A DNA stretch of 64,000 bases from Vibrio tasmaniensis (lineage in GTDB: Bacteria; Pseudomonadota; Gammaproteobacteria; Enterobacterales; Vibrionaceae): NCBI RefSeq assembly GCF_024347635.1, contig NZ_AP025511.1:682001-746000 (forward strand), read 5' to 3'. A program made the translations under genes and the position numbers. Numbering within the stretch: position 1 is the first letter of the stretch; every line of letters begins with the position of its first letter. The notes under the pieces were generated by a model. That model was not told the DNA's origin. It saw nothing but the letters and a program-made list of their open reading frames with translations, and ran no database searches. Positions 26,319-35,314 of the stretch are shown here, piece after piece.

Positions 26319-27398
26319 TTAGCGTTCAAAGGCACTGTAAACTTTATTAATGAACAAATCTTTTTGCTTCATATTGAGCAAGGGTTTAAAAGTTGTAACA
26401 GCAAAAGGCATCTCGGCAACGCCGCTTTTTGGCCCTGTTGGAATCAGTGCCATTAATGGATTTCGCTTGTAACCTTTTGTCGATTTGCTCTTTAGCTTGT
26501 TGCTGATCAGGCGAGCGAGGTACTCCCCTTGTTGCTGAGCAAGATAACCCAGCTTAGCTTCGCCAACATCGGCGACATCACCGAGTGCGTATAGGTTGTC
26601 TTCTCCTGACACCTCTAGCTGGCTATTCACCTTGATGAAGCCTTTGTTATTTAACACGTGTGGCAACTGAGCTTGCAGGAACTCGCTATTGGGTAAGGTG
26701 CCAACCGCCTCGAATACGATGTCTGCGGTCGCCGTTTTACCGCTTCGTTGGTCGATATAGCTTCCCGAGATGTTTTGGTAACCCGTGTTAAATTCTACTT
26801 CGACACCTAGTGCTGTTAACTGCTGAAATGCGACTCTTCTGGTTTTGCTCTTGAAGCCATCAAGCAATGCTTCACCTCTATGTGCGAGAACCAATTTTTT
26901 GCTAGGGAAGGCGTGTGCGATTTCTCCTGCCAGCTCCACCCCCACGACCCCGCCACCAATGATTAATATGTTCTCTGCATTTTGGATGTTTTGATTGTGC
27001 TGTAATAGTTCGTTGTTGCGATCGGTTAGGTTGAACGCAGAGCTCTATTTCGCGATTGGCATGCTCGGGTAGCGAGTACCTGAAGCAATGATCGCCATCT
27101 TAAAGTCAATGGTACTTCCATTATCCAATGTGGCTTGGTTACGTGTTAATTCGCTGACACCACTTTGAAGAAAAGCGCCTTTCAAGAAAGATTGGTAGGG
27201 CTTTCTCGCATCGTCTTTGGTCACCGCTGGTGCAGCAGCATTACGAAGAGTCGCGTAGGTCACTTCAAAGTAGTCTTTTTTATCAACCAATAACGTGCTC
27301 ACGCCTTTTTTCTCAAGTTCTTGCGCAGCTGCTACGCCAGCGAAACCACCACCAATAATGAGTACGTCTACCTTTTTCATATTTTGCCCTTTATTCAT
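26319..27398 (-). pseudogene. NAD(P)/FAD-dependent oxidoreductase (NDH-2-like) interrupted by one in-frame amber codon
   Basis: A 359-codon gene read in one frame except for TAG at 27047-27045 (codon 118). The N-terminal part has the FAD motif LIIGGGFAGVAAAQELEKKG and IIASGTRYPS. After the TAG the same frame continues SSAFNLTDRNNELLQ, then the NAD-binding motif ILIIGGGVVGVELAG and the late FAD motif LYALGDVADVG. Both halves are intact, with no frameshift. The gene is divergent from the following LysR gene (167-bp gap). It resembles AIF/NDH-2-type single-subunit NADH oxidoreductases. It is either a recent nonsense mutation, a sequencing error, or read through at low level. Confidence 0.85.
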
Positions 27399-27565
27399 AC
27401 TTTGTCTTTTTTGCGGCAGGCCGTTTGTCGACCACAGAAGCCACTTATCTATGGGGAAATAGCTTAGTGCGTTTCATATTTGTAATAAATGAGCGAAAAT
27501 AAAACGGAGATGTGCATTTTTGCAACGTGCAACATCGAGAGGCAGCTAAATGAAAAGGCGAGAAA

Positions 27566-28447
27566 ATGGATAAGTGGAATGAGATAAGAACGGCCTACAA
27601 GCTGGCTCAACACCAAACACTGAGTGCTACCGCTCAAGAAATGGGCGTGCACCGTTCAACCGTGATGAGGCATATCGACACTCTCGAAGCTGAGCTTGGT
27701 GTGTTGTTGTTCCAACGAAATGACAAAGGTTATTTACCGACTGAAGCCGGGCTAGAGATCATGCGCTTAGGTGAGGTGACAGAGAATCACTTCTCGCAAT
27801 TAGGCGCACAAATCAAAAGTAAAGAACAGGCACTTTCTGGCACGTTAACCGTTACTGCAATAAACGATATGGCAAGTATGCTGATGCCTGTTATCCAACA
27901 ATATCAGCGTTGTTACCCCAATATGCGTGTTGATTTTATTGGTGATTTGAGGAAATTTAACCTTGAATATGGTGAGGCGGATATTGCGATTCGTAGTGGC
28001 GATAAACCTACGACACCAGACAATATCGTGTTCCCAATCGCCAGTGTGGAGATGGTGTTGTGCGCGCACAAAAGCTATATCGAGCAGTATGGATTACCGC
28101 AAGACAATAACTGGCAGCAGCATCGTTTTATCGCCATGAAAGAGAGGCCGCAACATCTGCTGTGGAATGAATGGATCTACGACACGGTTCCAGAAACGCA
28201 GGTTGTATTTCTGTGTTCGAGTGTTCAGGTAGCCGCACGAGCTTTGGAGTCGGGGTGTGGTATTGCGGTTATGCCCAGGGAATTTGTGGAGAGAGATGAG
28301 GATTTGATCTCAGTTTCTTCCAGTTTGGTTTGGCCAATGCCTGTTTGGGCTTTGGTGCACCGCGATATGTATAACTTGAAGAAAATCAGAGCCTTTATAG
28401 AGATTCTTAGGGGCGATCAGCAAACGCCCACTCACTTTAAGATATAA
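27566..28447 (+). CDS. LysR-family transcriptional regulator
   Basis: 293 residues with an N-terminal LysR helix-turn-helix (IRTAYKLAQHQTLSATAQEMGVHRSTVMRHIDTLEAELGVLLFQR) and an effector-binding domain. The start ATG follows GAAAAGGCGAGAAA. It diverges from the interrupted FAD oxidoreductase gene and probably controls it, and lies 123 bases ahead of the malY-like gene on its own strand. The effector is unknown. Confidence 0.92.
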   Translation: MDKWNEIRTAYKLAQHQTLSATAQEMGVHRSTVMRHIDTLEAELGVLLFQRNDKGYLPTEAGLEIMRLGEVTENHFSQLGAQIKSKEQALSGTLTVTAINDMASMLMPVIQQYQRCYPNMRVDFIGDLRKFNLEYGEADIAIRSGDKPTTPDNIVFPIASVEMVLCAHKSYIEQYGLPQDNNWQQHRFIAMKERPQHLLWNEWIYDTVPETQVVFLCSSVQVAARALESGCGIAVMPREFVERDEDLISVSSSLVWPMPVWALVHRDMYNLKKIRAFIEILRGDQQTPTHFKI

Positions 28448-28570
28448 ATCGTGTTTTTAATGACGTTTTTTTGTGCATTTTTCGTCTTTTTCAAAAAAGA
28501 AAACGTCTTACTGATATGAGTGTGATCGATTTGATTACAAATTATCGAATGTAAACTTTGGGAAATCTAT

Positions 28571-29803
28571 ATGACCAGCTTTAACAGTGCATCTAACTAC
28601 GGCGAAAATGCGTTTATTAAAAGTAAACCGCAGATGCTACAAGGTATCTACAACACCACTGATGTCTTCCCATATTGGGTGGCTGATATGGATTTTCAGG
28701 TAGCAGAACCGATCACTCAAGAGCTGAATCGTTTGGTTGGGCGCGGTGTGTACTCTTACGAGTTTCATGAGCAGGCGGTGTTTGAAGCGCTTTCTCAATG
28801 GTATTCAAAGCGTCATGGCTTGAACCTAGCTGCTGATAAGTTCGTTCAGGTGCCGGGTGTGCTTTCTGGTATTGCATTGTTACTGCGCCAGTTCACCAAT
28901 GAAGGTGATGGTGTGCTAATCCATACGCCAGCGTATCACCAGTTTTCTAACTTGGTGGACAAGGCTAATCGTCAGGTGGTGAGCAGCCCATTGATTAATG
29001 ATGAGCAAGGTTACCGCATTGATTTCGATGGTATGGAACAGCAGATAATCGAACACAAAGTAAAAACGATGATTTTCTGTAATCCTCACAACCCAACGGG
29101 TCGTGTGTGGACACAGCAAGAAATTGAACAAGTCATCGAGATCGCCAAGCGCCACGATGTGTTGATCATCAGTGATGAAATCCATTCAGACATTATCTTT
29201 GAAGGTCACGCTTTCACTAGCTTGACCAGCTTTGATTACGATAAGGTCATCACCTTGATTGGCTCTCCGGCGAAAACCTTCGGCATGCACAGCATCTCAA
29301 ACGGCTATGTGTACACCAACAACAATGAGCTATTTGAAGCGTTCAAAACCCATGTCGCGGCGATGTATCTTGACCATGGTAATGCCTTGACGACGTTTGC
29401 GACGATTGCTGCCTTCGAAAAGGGTGAAGAGTGGTTAGATGGTATGTTGGCGTATCTGCAAGACACAGTTAAGTGGATTTCCGAATTTGCAGAGCAGCGA
29501 ATTCCTCAGTTAAAAGTCTTCCAACCGCAAGGCACTTACCAAGTGTGGTTTGATTTTTCAGGCTTAGGCTTTTCGGAAGATGAATTGAAAAGTGTGGTGT
29601 TTGAACAAGCTAAAATGGGGTTAACGCCGGGCGGTTGGTTTGGCGCTGAAAGTTATCATTTTATGCGAATGAACATCGCGACTTCACGTGACAATATTGA
29701 GCAATCATTTGCTGCGTTGGCTGATGCGATTGAGGGTCTTGAGCGAGGAGGCCTGGAAAATTCAAACTGCTGTGATCAGGGCAATTCAAAAAGCTGCTGC
29801 TGA
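28571..29803 (+). CDS. MalY/PatB-type PLP-dependent C-S lyase with a cysteine-rich tail
   Basis: Fold-type I PLP enzyme of 410 residues. The family opening SxxxKW is replaced by a related NAFIKSKP segment, followed by PYWVADMDF. The cofactor-binding parts are CNPHNPTGRVW, ISDEIHSDI and the Schiff-base Lys235 in GSPAKTFG. MalY/PatB members cleave cystathionine or other cysteine conjugates, and in E. coli MalY also modulates MalT. The last ~15 residues are unusual, with paired cysteines (NCCDQ and SCC) beyond the normal C-terminus. It has its own terminator. Confidence 0.9.
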   Translation: MTSFNSASNYGENAFIKSKPQMLQGIYNTTDVFPYWVADMDFQVAEPITQELNRLVGRGVYSYEFHEQAVFEALSQWYSKRHGLNLAADKFVQVPGVLSGIALLLRQFTNEGDGVLIHTPAYHQFSNLVDKANRQVVSSPLINDEQGYRIDFDGMEQQIIEHKVKTMIFCNPHNPTGRVWTQQEIEQVIEIAKRHDVLIISDEIHSDIIFEGHAFTSLTSFDYDKVITLIGSPAKTFGMHSISNGYVYTNNNELFEAFKTHVAAMYLDHGNALTTFATIAAFEKGEEWLDGMLAYLQDTVKWISEFAEQRIPQLKVFQPQGTYQVWFDFSGLGFSEDELKSVVFEQAKMGLTPGGWFGAESYHFMRMNIATSRDNIEQSFAALADAIEGLERGGLENSNCCDQGNSKSCC

Positions 29804-29864
29804 TTATCCATGTTGAATTGAAAATGCTTAGCCGCTGATGCTGAGCTTTGGGCTTTAAAGAACG

Positions 29865-29906
29865 AAAAACCGCGAGGCTGCCTAGCGCATCACTGGCGGT
29901 TTTTTT
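29865..29906 (+). terminator. Rho-independent terminator after the malY-like gene
   Basis: AAAAACCGC pairs with GCGGTTTTT across a 22-base loop, with an uninterrupted T tract following. Confidence 0.75.
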
Positions 29907-30013
29907 GTGCCTGTGTAATTCTAAGCATGATTTTATTGATAGAGAATTTTGAGTTGCCGAGTGGTAGTTAGAGAGCGCTTGAATGATTGGTATAGGTTGG
30001 TTGGCAGAGAGTT

Positions 30014-30358
30014 ATGTTTAGTGTCCCACTGAATAGTTTTGTACATCGTGTGAGTGATAAAAGCCAAGTGATGGCGAATGCGACTGAGTGTGGATGCCAG
30101 TTGAAGCGAGTTCGACGTTCACGCAACTGGCTGTTGGTGGCTCAAGATCATCAACTCATTGAATTTAAAACCATGTTAACTCATGAAAAAGACGATTGGA
30201 TAGCAACTGCAATAGACAAAGTACTGCCTAAGCCTGTGGTGTGTTTGGCATCGTTGTTAGCTGCTACGCCCTCGATGACGGTCGCCCAGCTGGTGATGGA
30301 ATCTGGATGCTCAATGGCAGAAGCAAGGCGTGCCATTGATGAACATGAAGGGTTGTAA
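30014..30358 (+). CDS. Small RRF_GI-like family protein
   Basis: 114 residues. The CQLKRVRRSRNWLL stretch (~28-42) and the C-terminal helix TVAQLVMESGCSMAEARRAIDE resemble the short Vibrio proteins annotated as ribosome recycling factor family (RRF_GI). That name is historical, and it lacks the three-helix bundle length of true RRF (~185 aa). The start ATG has AGAGAG upstream. It is monocistronic, ended by a strong bidirectional terminator. The function is unknown. Confidence 0.72.
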   Translation: MFSVPLNSFVHRVSDKSQVMANATECGCQLKRVRRSRNWLLVAQDHQLIEFKTMLTHEKDDWIATAIDKVLPKPVVCLASLLAATPSMTVAQLVMESGCSMAEARRAIDEHEGL

Positions 30359-30412
30359 GCGCAAACGATAAGTGAATCGGTCGTGTTGTGAAAAGAGAAT
30401 CGTGAGCAGCAA

Positions 30413-30462
30413 AAAGCCCGTAACGATATTGCGTTGGAAAACGTCATATCGTTACGGGCTTT
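30413..30462. terminator. Bidirectional terminator between convergent genes
   Basis: A 17-bp perfect stem (AAAGCCCGTAACGATAT / ATATCGTTACGGGCTTT) with a 16-base loop lies between the RRF_GI-like gene and the RNA-binding protein gene. It has an A run on the left and a short T run on the right, so it can serve both strands. Confidence 0.85.
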
Positions 30463-30522
30463 ATCATCTGTGCTTGTGCTGCTGTTAAGCTAAGCCATGT
30501 GGCTTATAAAGCGTTTACTCGA

Positions 30523-30762
30523 TTAAGAGTTAGCCACTTTTACACGAATCGTGTTTTTGCCAAGCTTTGACAAGTTCAGCTTGTTTAGTGCAGCTTTAGC
30601 TTCTTCGTGCTCAGGCATTTCAACAAATGCAAAGCCTTTAGATTCGCCAGTTTCTTGGTCTAAAACTAGGCTGCACTCTTTTACTGAGCCGAACTCAGAA
30701 AATAGAACACGGATGTCTTGCTCAGCAGTAGAGCGCGATAGGTTACGAACTAGAAGTTTCAT
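30523..30762 (-). CDS. RRM-domain RNA-binding protein
   Basis: A 79-residue single RNA-recognition motif. RNP-2 is KLLVRNLS at the very N-terminus and RNP-1 is SKGFAFVEM (~40-48), both with aromatic positions intact. It resembles the small RNA-binding proteins (RbpA-like) of marine Gammaproteobacteria and cyanobacteria, some of which are cold-induced. I set the start at 30762 (MKLLVRN), preceded by AAGGTTTATT; the longer frame adds 11 residues with no ribosome-binding site. It is monocistronic. The RNA target is unknown. Confidence 0.92.
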   Translation of the reverse strand: MKLLVRNLSRSTAEQDIRVLFSEFGSVKECSLVLDQETGESKGFAFVEMPEHEEAKAALNKLNLSKLGKNTIRVKVANS

Positions 30763-30893
30763 AATAAACCTTGAATATGAATTTACGCCGAGCATTGTCG
30801 CACACTTTTGTGCTCACCCGGACATAATAATTTACGATCACGTTTACTTAGGTTTGCTAAGCAGAGCCTGCGTTATTGAGTGAGCAGAAGTGA

Positions 30894-31157
30894 TTATTCG
30901 TCGTCGAACTGTTTGGTCGTGAACGCGTCTTCGATTCGGTTCAGTTCTTCTTGTTCTTTAACTCGCTTCTCTTCTTGAAGTGTTGCTCTCGTTTCGTTGA
31001 AACGTTTTTTCTCTGACTTAGTCAGGAATTTTACAGCTTTTTTGTTGGTCAATGCGTAAGCAACTACGTCTTCGCCTTTTTCTCTGCGGTCGTTTACGCG
31101 TTGTGAGAAACGTTCATTGTCGCGAGCTTTACGCTCCGCTGAGGTCAACTTGCTCAT
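30894..31157 (-). CDS. Small highly charged conserved hypothetical protein
   Basis: 87 residues, about half charged, predicted to be mostly helical (NDRREKGEDVVAYALTNKKAVKFLTKSEKKRFNET and so on). It ends in an acidic tail (FDDE). No enzymatic motif or membrane segment is visible. AAAGGCTTTAAAGC precedes the ATG. It lies between the RRM gene and the ten-gene operon as a separate unit. Basic, charged proteins of this size often bind nucleic acid or ribosomes, but that is only a guess. Confidence 0.7.
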   Translation of the reverse strand: MSKLTSAERKARDNERFSQRVNDRREKGEDVVAYALTNKKAVKFLTKSEKKRFNETRATLQEEKRVKEQEELNRIEDAFTTKQFDDE

Positions 31158-31488
31158 GCTTTAAAGCCTTTTCAATTATTCATGGTAGGGAATCTACGCT
31201 TAGCGAAACAACGGGGAAGTGCTCTTTATTGGTGGAACTGTGTATCACATCCGCTCAACTGAGTTTAGCCCATATGTATGCTGGTGGCGCATCTTAGCAC
31301 AAAGGCTTGAGCATACAGGTATGCTATTCGAGGGATTAAACAGAACAGCCCACAGTTTTCTATTGTGGGCTGATCTTATATTGTGGCTTGAGATTGCATT
31401 GTAGGCTGAGATTATATTAAGGGCTGAGATTATCTGTTGGGGTAAAGGTTATCGTTGAAGAAACTGAGAATCAGAAATGCCAGTTAAA
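31158..31488. repeat. Gene-free gap with a hairpin and four short tandem repeats
   Basis: Four imperfect 17-19-bp units beginning GGCTGA or GGCTTGA run from 31368 to 31439. A 9-bp hairpin (CAGCCCACA / TGTGGGCTG, 31346-31372) overlaps the first unit and may end the long minus-strand operon, although only TTCTGTTT follows it. The right part (31158-31345) should hold the promoter of the small charged-protein gene. No coding frame there is convincing. Confidence 0.5.
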
Positions 31489-32031
31489 TTAAATCTTCTC
31501 GATATACAAGATCACTTCGCCCACTTTAAAACCGAACTTAGACATCTCGGTTTTGTTGAACAAGCGTTTGTCGTCCATCAAGAACATCCAATCATCGAGT
31601 ACCACTTCATAGGTACTGCCGTCTACTTCGATTTCTAAGTCATATTTCCAATACAGAGCAGAACCTTGGGTCTCACCATAAGCGGTTCCAACGACATCGT
31701 TGGCGGTGCCTGAATAGGTGTTTTCGCCGGTTTTTACCAGGTTCCAAACGCGTGTTGAACGCTCGCCATCAGCAAAAGAGAACCACTCTTTGATTTCTCC
31801 TTTGTCACCGTCCCAAGTCGCGACGAGCTTGACATCAAAGCGACGCAGTAAATCGCCCGAACGGTCGAGAACCATGCCATAGGCTTTAAGTTCACCGTTG
31901 AAAAAGGTTTCAAGCTTAAGCTCTGGCGTAGTGTCTACGTGATTTTCTAAACTTGCAGAGCCACAACCCACTAGCCAAGTGAATGTCAAAATGGCTAAGG
32001 CGAATTTTAGTATTTTTGTTTTTTGATTCAT
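31489..32031 (-). CDS. DUF3833 lipoprotein
   Basis: 180 residues with a lipoprotein signal ending in the lipobox LVGC (Cys ~23) and a beta-rich lipocalin-like body (GTANDVVGTAYGETQGSALYWKYDLEIEVDG) typical of DUF3833. It is the last gene of the ten-gene operon; its ATG overlaps the stop of the chalcone isomerase-like gene (ATGA). It should sit in the envelope. DUF3833 genes commonly travel with CFA-type methyltransferases and photolyases, consistent with lipid-related oxidative damage. Confidence 0.88.
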   Translation of the reverse strand: MNQKTKILKFALAILTFTWLVGCGSASLENHVDTTPELKLETFFNGELKAYGMVLDRSGDLLRRFDVKLVATWDGDKGEIKEWFSFADGERSTRVWNLVKTGENTYSGTANDVVGTAYGETQGSALYWKYDLEIEVDGSTYEVVLDDWMFLMDDKRLFNKTEMSKFGFKVGEVILYIEKI

Positions 32032-32615
32032 TTATTCAGACCTAAAAGTTGTTTGCGTAGAACCGGCTCGGATGTGTTTTCAGATAACCAAATCGCGAGA
32101 AAGGCTTCACCAAATTGTTTGTCTTGGATGGTACCGATGGGTTGCTCATCGAAATAAAAACGACTCACGTTATCTTCAGCGACACGAATCGTGAGTGTGC
32201 TTCCTTCTTCCACGTTAGGCCACATCGCGTACAACGGTTTCAACCAACGTTGAATGTTGTTATTTGAGTAACCAAGCTTACTCCACTGATCTTTGGTTGC
32301 GTCTACCAGATCTTTACTATCAATCGAACGAAAGTACTCAATCTTTAATGCTCGCTCAGAGTTTGAAGGTGTGGTGTAGAATTCGGCTGAATAGAGAGTC
32401 CAAAACAGGTAACTCATTTCACCTTGACCGCGTTTATTTAGATCATCGACAGCAGAAGCTTTGGCATTTCCGGTAAATAGGAGTGCTGCGAAAATGAGGG
32501 TTAGGGTGACCAAGCTAAATAGTCGGTTTCTTGATTGCTCGCTTGTTTGAGTGCGAACGCGACTAACATCGCTCTCAGATTTGAACGCTTGCGTAGGGTT
32601 GCGTGAATAAGCCAT
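32028..32615 (-). CDS. Chalcone isomerase-like envelope protein
   Basis: 195 residues with a long N-region, then a signal segment (~33-52, ending GNAKA) and a body containing KRGQGEMSYLFWTLYSAEFYTTP and YFRSIDSKDLVDATKDQW, the bacterial chalcone-isomerase-like (Chalcone_3) pattern. Family members in bacteria are thought to bind fatty acids or similar ligands; no isomerase residues are assigned here. CGAGGTGACTT precedes the ATG. It starts three bases after the DUF2878 stop and overlaps the DUF3833 start. Confidence 0.85.
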   Translation of the reverse strand: MAYSRNPTQAFKSESDVSRVRTQTSEQSRNRLFSLVTLTLIFAALLFTGNAKASAVDDLNKRGQGEMSYLFWTLYSAEFYTTPSNSERALKIEYFRSIDSKDLVDATKDQWSKLGYSNNNIQRWLKPLYAMWPNVEEGSTLTIRVAEDNVSRFYFDEQPIGTIQDKQFGEAFLAIWLSENTSEPVLRKQLLGLNK

Positions 32616-32618
32616 AAG

Positions 32619-33140
32619 TCACCTCGTGATTGCCATTTTGGGTTGTACTAAGTTGGAGTAAGCGGCCACCAGTAAGGGCAACAAAATCCCCCAACTTATT
32701 GCAAGGGCAGCAACTACCGATGCATCTGGCCAAGTAGTAAGAAGGGCGCCTGCTTTGATGCCTCCCCAATAACTACTAGTACCTGCTACGAACCCTATGA
32801 CAAACAAGATCACTTTCGAGCATTTTAAAAGCCAATTTAGGCTGTGGTTAAAACTGATTAAAAACATGATCCACAGGCAAACAAGCCACACCGGGAACCA
32901 CGATTGATTAGCAATTTCAGAGTCGACGGCAAACACGCCGAAGTGAAGCAAGAGGCTATCAAGCAACAGCCCTAATGGTAATAAAATGAGTATTTTCAGA
33001 TCGCTACTGCGAGTAGGGGAGAGAAGGAAGTGAACGGCCACAATCAGTGGCGCCACGAACGGGGCTTGCTCGGTAAAGAACGCGCTGCAAACCCAGGTCG
33101 CTTGAAACAGAACGAGATTAATAATCCAAAACCGTTTCAT
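32619..33140 (-). CDS. DUF2878 integral membrane protein
   Basis: 173 residues with about five to six hydrophobic helices (FWIINLVLFQATWVCSAFF, PFVAPLIVAVHFLL, LKILILLPLGLLLDSLLL and others). The pattern fits DUF2878, found almost always in photolyase/CFA gene clusters. The start at 33140 has GGAGCAAAAG upstream and lies inside the end of the CFA gene (23-bp overlap). It probably provides a membrane function to the lipid-modification operon; the mechanism is unknown. Confidence 0.85.
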   Translation of the reverse strand: MKRFWIINLVLFQATWVCSAFFTEQAPFVAPLIVAVHFLLSPTRSSDLKILILLPLGLLLDSLLLHFGVFAVDSEIANQSWFPVWLVCLWIMFLISFNHSLNWLLKCSKVILFVIGFVAGTSSYWGGIKAGALLTTWPDASVVAALAISWGILLPLLVAAYSNLVQPKMAITR

Positions 33141-34398
33141 CTTTTGCTCCAAAGTAACGAGGTTTTCTAGCAACTAAGTGATGAGTGCTGATCACGCGCT
33201 CTTTGAATGCACCTTCACAGTAGCAGAAGTAGAAGATCCACAAGCGCTTAAACTCTTCTGAATAGCCGAGAGACTCTAACTCTTCCCAACTGTTTTCAAA
33301 GGCAACATTCCAATCATTAAGCGTTCGAGCGTAGTGCAGGCCAATGTCATCGATTTCTTGGACAACAAGGTCTGTACTGGTCGCAAGGTGTTGGGTCATC
33401 ACTGAAACCGAAGGTAGGCAACCGCCGGGGAAGATGTACTTTTGAATAAAGTCGACACCTTTACGGTATTTATCGTAACGGCTGTCGGCAATAGTAATCG
33501 CTTGGATCAGCATCTTGCCTGAAGGTTTAAGTAGCGATGAACATTTCTCAAAGAAGGTCTGGAGATATTCATGACCGACCGCCTCAATCATCTCGATAGA
33601 GACCAACTTGTCATACTCACCAGTGAGGTTACGATAATCCTCTTTAAGCAGGGTGATTTTGTCGGTTAAGCCAAGCGCTTTTACTCTCTGTTCTGCAAGC
33701 GCGTGTTGGGCATCTGAGATTGTGGTAGTGGTGACATGGCATCCGTAGTGTTGCGCCATGAATATAGCTAAGCCACCCCAGCCTGTGCCTATCTCGACCA
33801 CGTTATCTTTCTCTGACAACTCTAATCGCTCACAGATGGTTTTCATTTTGTTTTGCTGAGCTTTGGATAGGGTTTCTGCTTCTTCGCTGTAGATAGCGGA
33901 AGAGTACTGCATTGAGCAATCAAGAAAGCGTTCATACAACTCGTTGCCGATGTCGTAGTGGGCAAGAATATTTCTTTTTGAGCCTTGTTCGGTGTTGGAA
34001 TTCTTACGACGAAGAAGTAGATTTTTGAATTTAGAAATCCACTGTGTTTTGTCGTCCAGTTCATCCAGTTGAGCTTGGTTTCGCGCCATGATTTGAATCA
34101 CGCGAGTGAGATCGGGGCTGGTCCACTTGCCGTCAATGTAGGCCTCCGATGCCCCAATACTGCCGCTCATTACTACGTCTCGATAGAAGCTCGCATCATG
34201 GATAACGATTTGAGCGCTTAAAGTCGCTTCTCTGTCTCCAAACACCGAATGTTGGTCTCGTTCTATCACTTCGAGTTTTGCGAATTGCAGACGTTCTAGA
34301 ACCTTGAAAATCAGAGCTCGATATTTGCAGTTGCTTGAAACAGCAACGGCTTTAGCTTGTTGTTCTACGTTGTTGTTTTGTTTGGCAAGCTGTTCCAT
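33118..34398 (-). CDS. CFA-type SAM-dependent fatty acyl methyltransferase
   Basis: 426 residues of the cyclopropane-fatty-acyl-phospholipid synthase family. SAM-binding motif I is VVEIGTGWGGLAIFMAQHYG, followed by the family blocks SIEMIEAVGHEYL and DFIQKYIFPGGCLPS. I chose the ATG at 34398 because GCGAGGTTTCC precedes it; the open frame continues upstream only through a TTG without a spaced ribosome-binding site. In R. sphaeroides a cfaA-type gene belongs to the RpoE singlet-oxygen regulon and related enzymes methylate unsaturated lipids. The product here could be a cyclopropane or another methylated lipid; the sequence does not decide. Confidence 0.93.
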   Translation of the reverse strand: MEQLAKQNNNVEQQAKAVAVSSNCKYRALIFKVLERLQFAKLEVIERDQHSVFGDREATLSAQIVIHDASFYRDVVMSGSIGASEAYIDGKWTSPDLTRVIQIMARNQAQLDELDDKTQWISKFKNLLLRRKNSNTEQGSKRNILAHYDIGNELYERFLDCSMQYSSAIYSEEAETLSKAQQNKMKTICERLELSEKDNVVEIGTGWGGLAIFMAQHYGCHVTTTTISDAQHALAEQRVKALGLTDKITLLKEDYRNLTGEYDKLVSIEMIEAVGHEYLQTFFEKCSSLLKPSGKMLIQAITIADSRYDKYRKGVDFIQKYIFPGGCLPSVSVMTQHLATSTDLVVQEIDDIGLHYARTLNDWNVAFENSWEELESLGYSEEFKRLWIFYFCYCEGAFKERVISTHHLVARKPRYFGAKDETVLDY

Positions 34399-34498
34399 GG
34401 AAACCTCGCTGAGAAATTGTTTTAAATTTAGTTTTACTGACTCGGGGCTAGAACTGTTTGTCTCGTTAAGCTTACCCAAGCCTTCAATTTAGACATCT

Positions 34499-35314
34499 TT
34501 AAGGCGTTTTAGATGCTGAATCTGGATGCGCCACAAACGGTACTTTTTTCAGAAATAATTTGAGAGCCTGAAAATAGATACCCATTACAACTTTGATTGT
34601 CATTGCTGGGATCCGCAGTACCGTTTTCCTAATGTTTGCTTTTGTTACCGACTGCTTTGAGAGTGCAAGCGTGGCGTCAAAAATTTTATCGCTACGATGA
34701 CTCTCGATGTGTACTAACGTCCGTTTCGTTGGTGGCTTTATTTTCCACAAGTAGTTCATGTCTAAATCCATGAACGGCGAAACGTGAAACTCTTTTTTTA
34801 CTTTCAATTCTTTGTGCATGTCGATGAGATAATAGTGTCTTTCCCGCCATGGCGTGTTACTCACTTCGGCCAACATGTAGCGACAATCACCAGTCTCGTC
34901 GTAACAGAAAAAACAGTTGATTGGGCTGAAATAGATACCTAAACAGCGGCACTGAGCCAGCATCGTCACACGGTTTGAATCAGACCACACCCCACCAAGT
35001 TTTTGCACTTTAGAGGCTATACGTTGTTTAAGTGATTTTGGTTCATCTGTGGTGGCATTTTCTTTTTTTTCAGCGAGATAATCCGATTCGACAAAGCGAA
35101 TCGGGTTATACCATTGAGTACCAAACAAACGACTGCGAGTTGTTGTTTGAGGGATTTCATCGAGATCTAATCCCATCATGTATAACTGGTAGCTAAATTC
35201 ATGAGTAATATCGCCAAATCGGCGGTGGCGTACGTTGCCCCAGTAAATGCCGCTGAGCTCTTCACTCTTTTCTGATGCTATCTCCATGTCGGATGTCATG
35301 GTGTGAGTGTTCAT
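34499..35314 (-). CDS. DUF1365 family protein
   Basis: 271 residues matching the DUF1365 family: GIYWGNVRHRRFGDITHEFSYQLYMMGLDLDE at the start, then NPIRFVES, CRCLGIYFSPINCFFCYD, MLAEVSNTPWRERHYYLID and HVSPFMDLDMNYLWKI. The ATGA overlap with the FAD oxidoreductase indicates coupling. DUF1365 nearly always accompanies an FAD amine-oxidase-like protein and a CFA methyltransferase, and the three are considered one lipid-modifying unit. The biochemical role of DUF1365 is not established. Confidence 0.92.
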   Translation of the reverse strand: MNTHTMTSDMEIASEKSEELSGIYWGNVRHRRFGDITHEFSYQLYMMGLDLDEIPQTTTRSRLFGTQWYNPIRFVESDYLAEKKENATTDEPKSLKQRIASKVQKLGGVWSDSNRVTMLAQCRCLGIYFSPINCFFCYDETGDCRYMLAEVSNTPWRERHYYLIDMHKELKVKKEFHVSPFMDLDMNYLWKIKPPTKRTLVHIESHRSDKIFDATLALSKQSVTKANIRKTVLRIPAMTIKVVMGIYFQALKLFLKKVPFVAHPDSASKTP

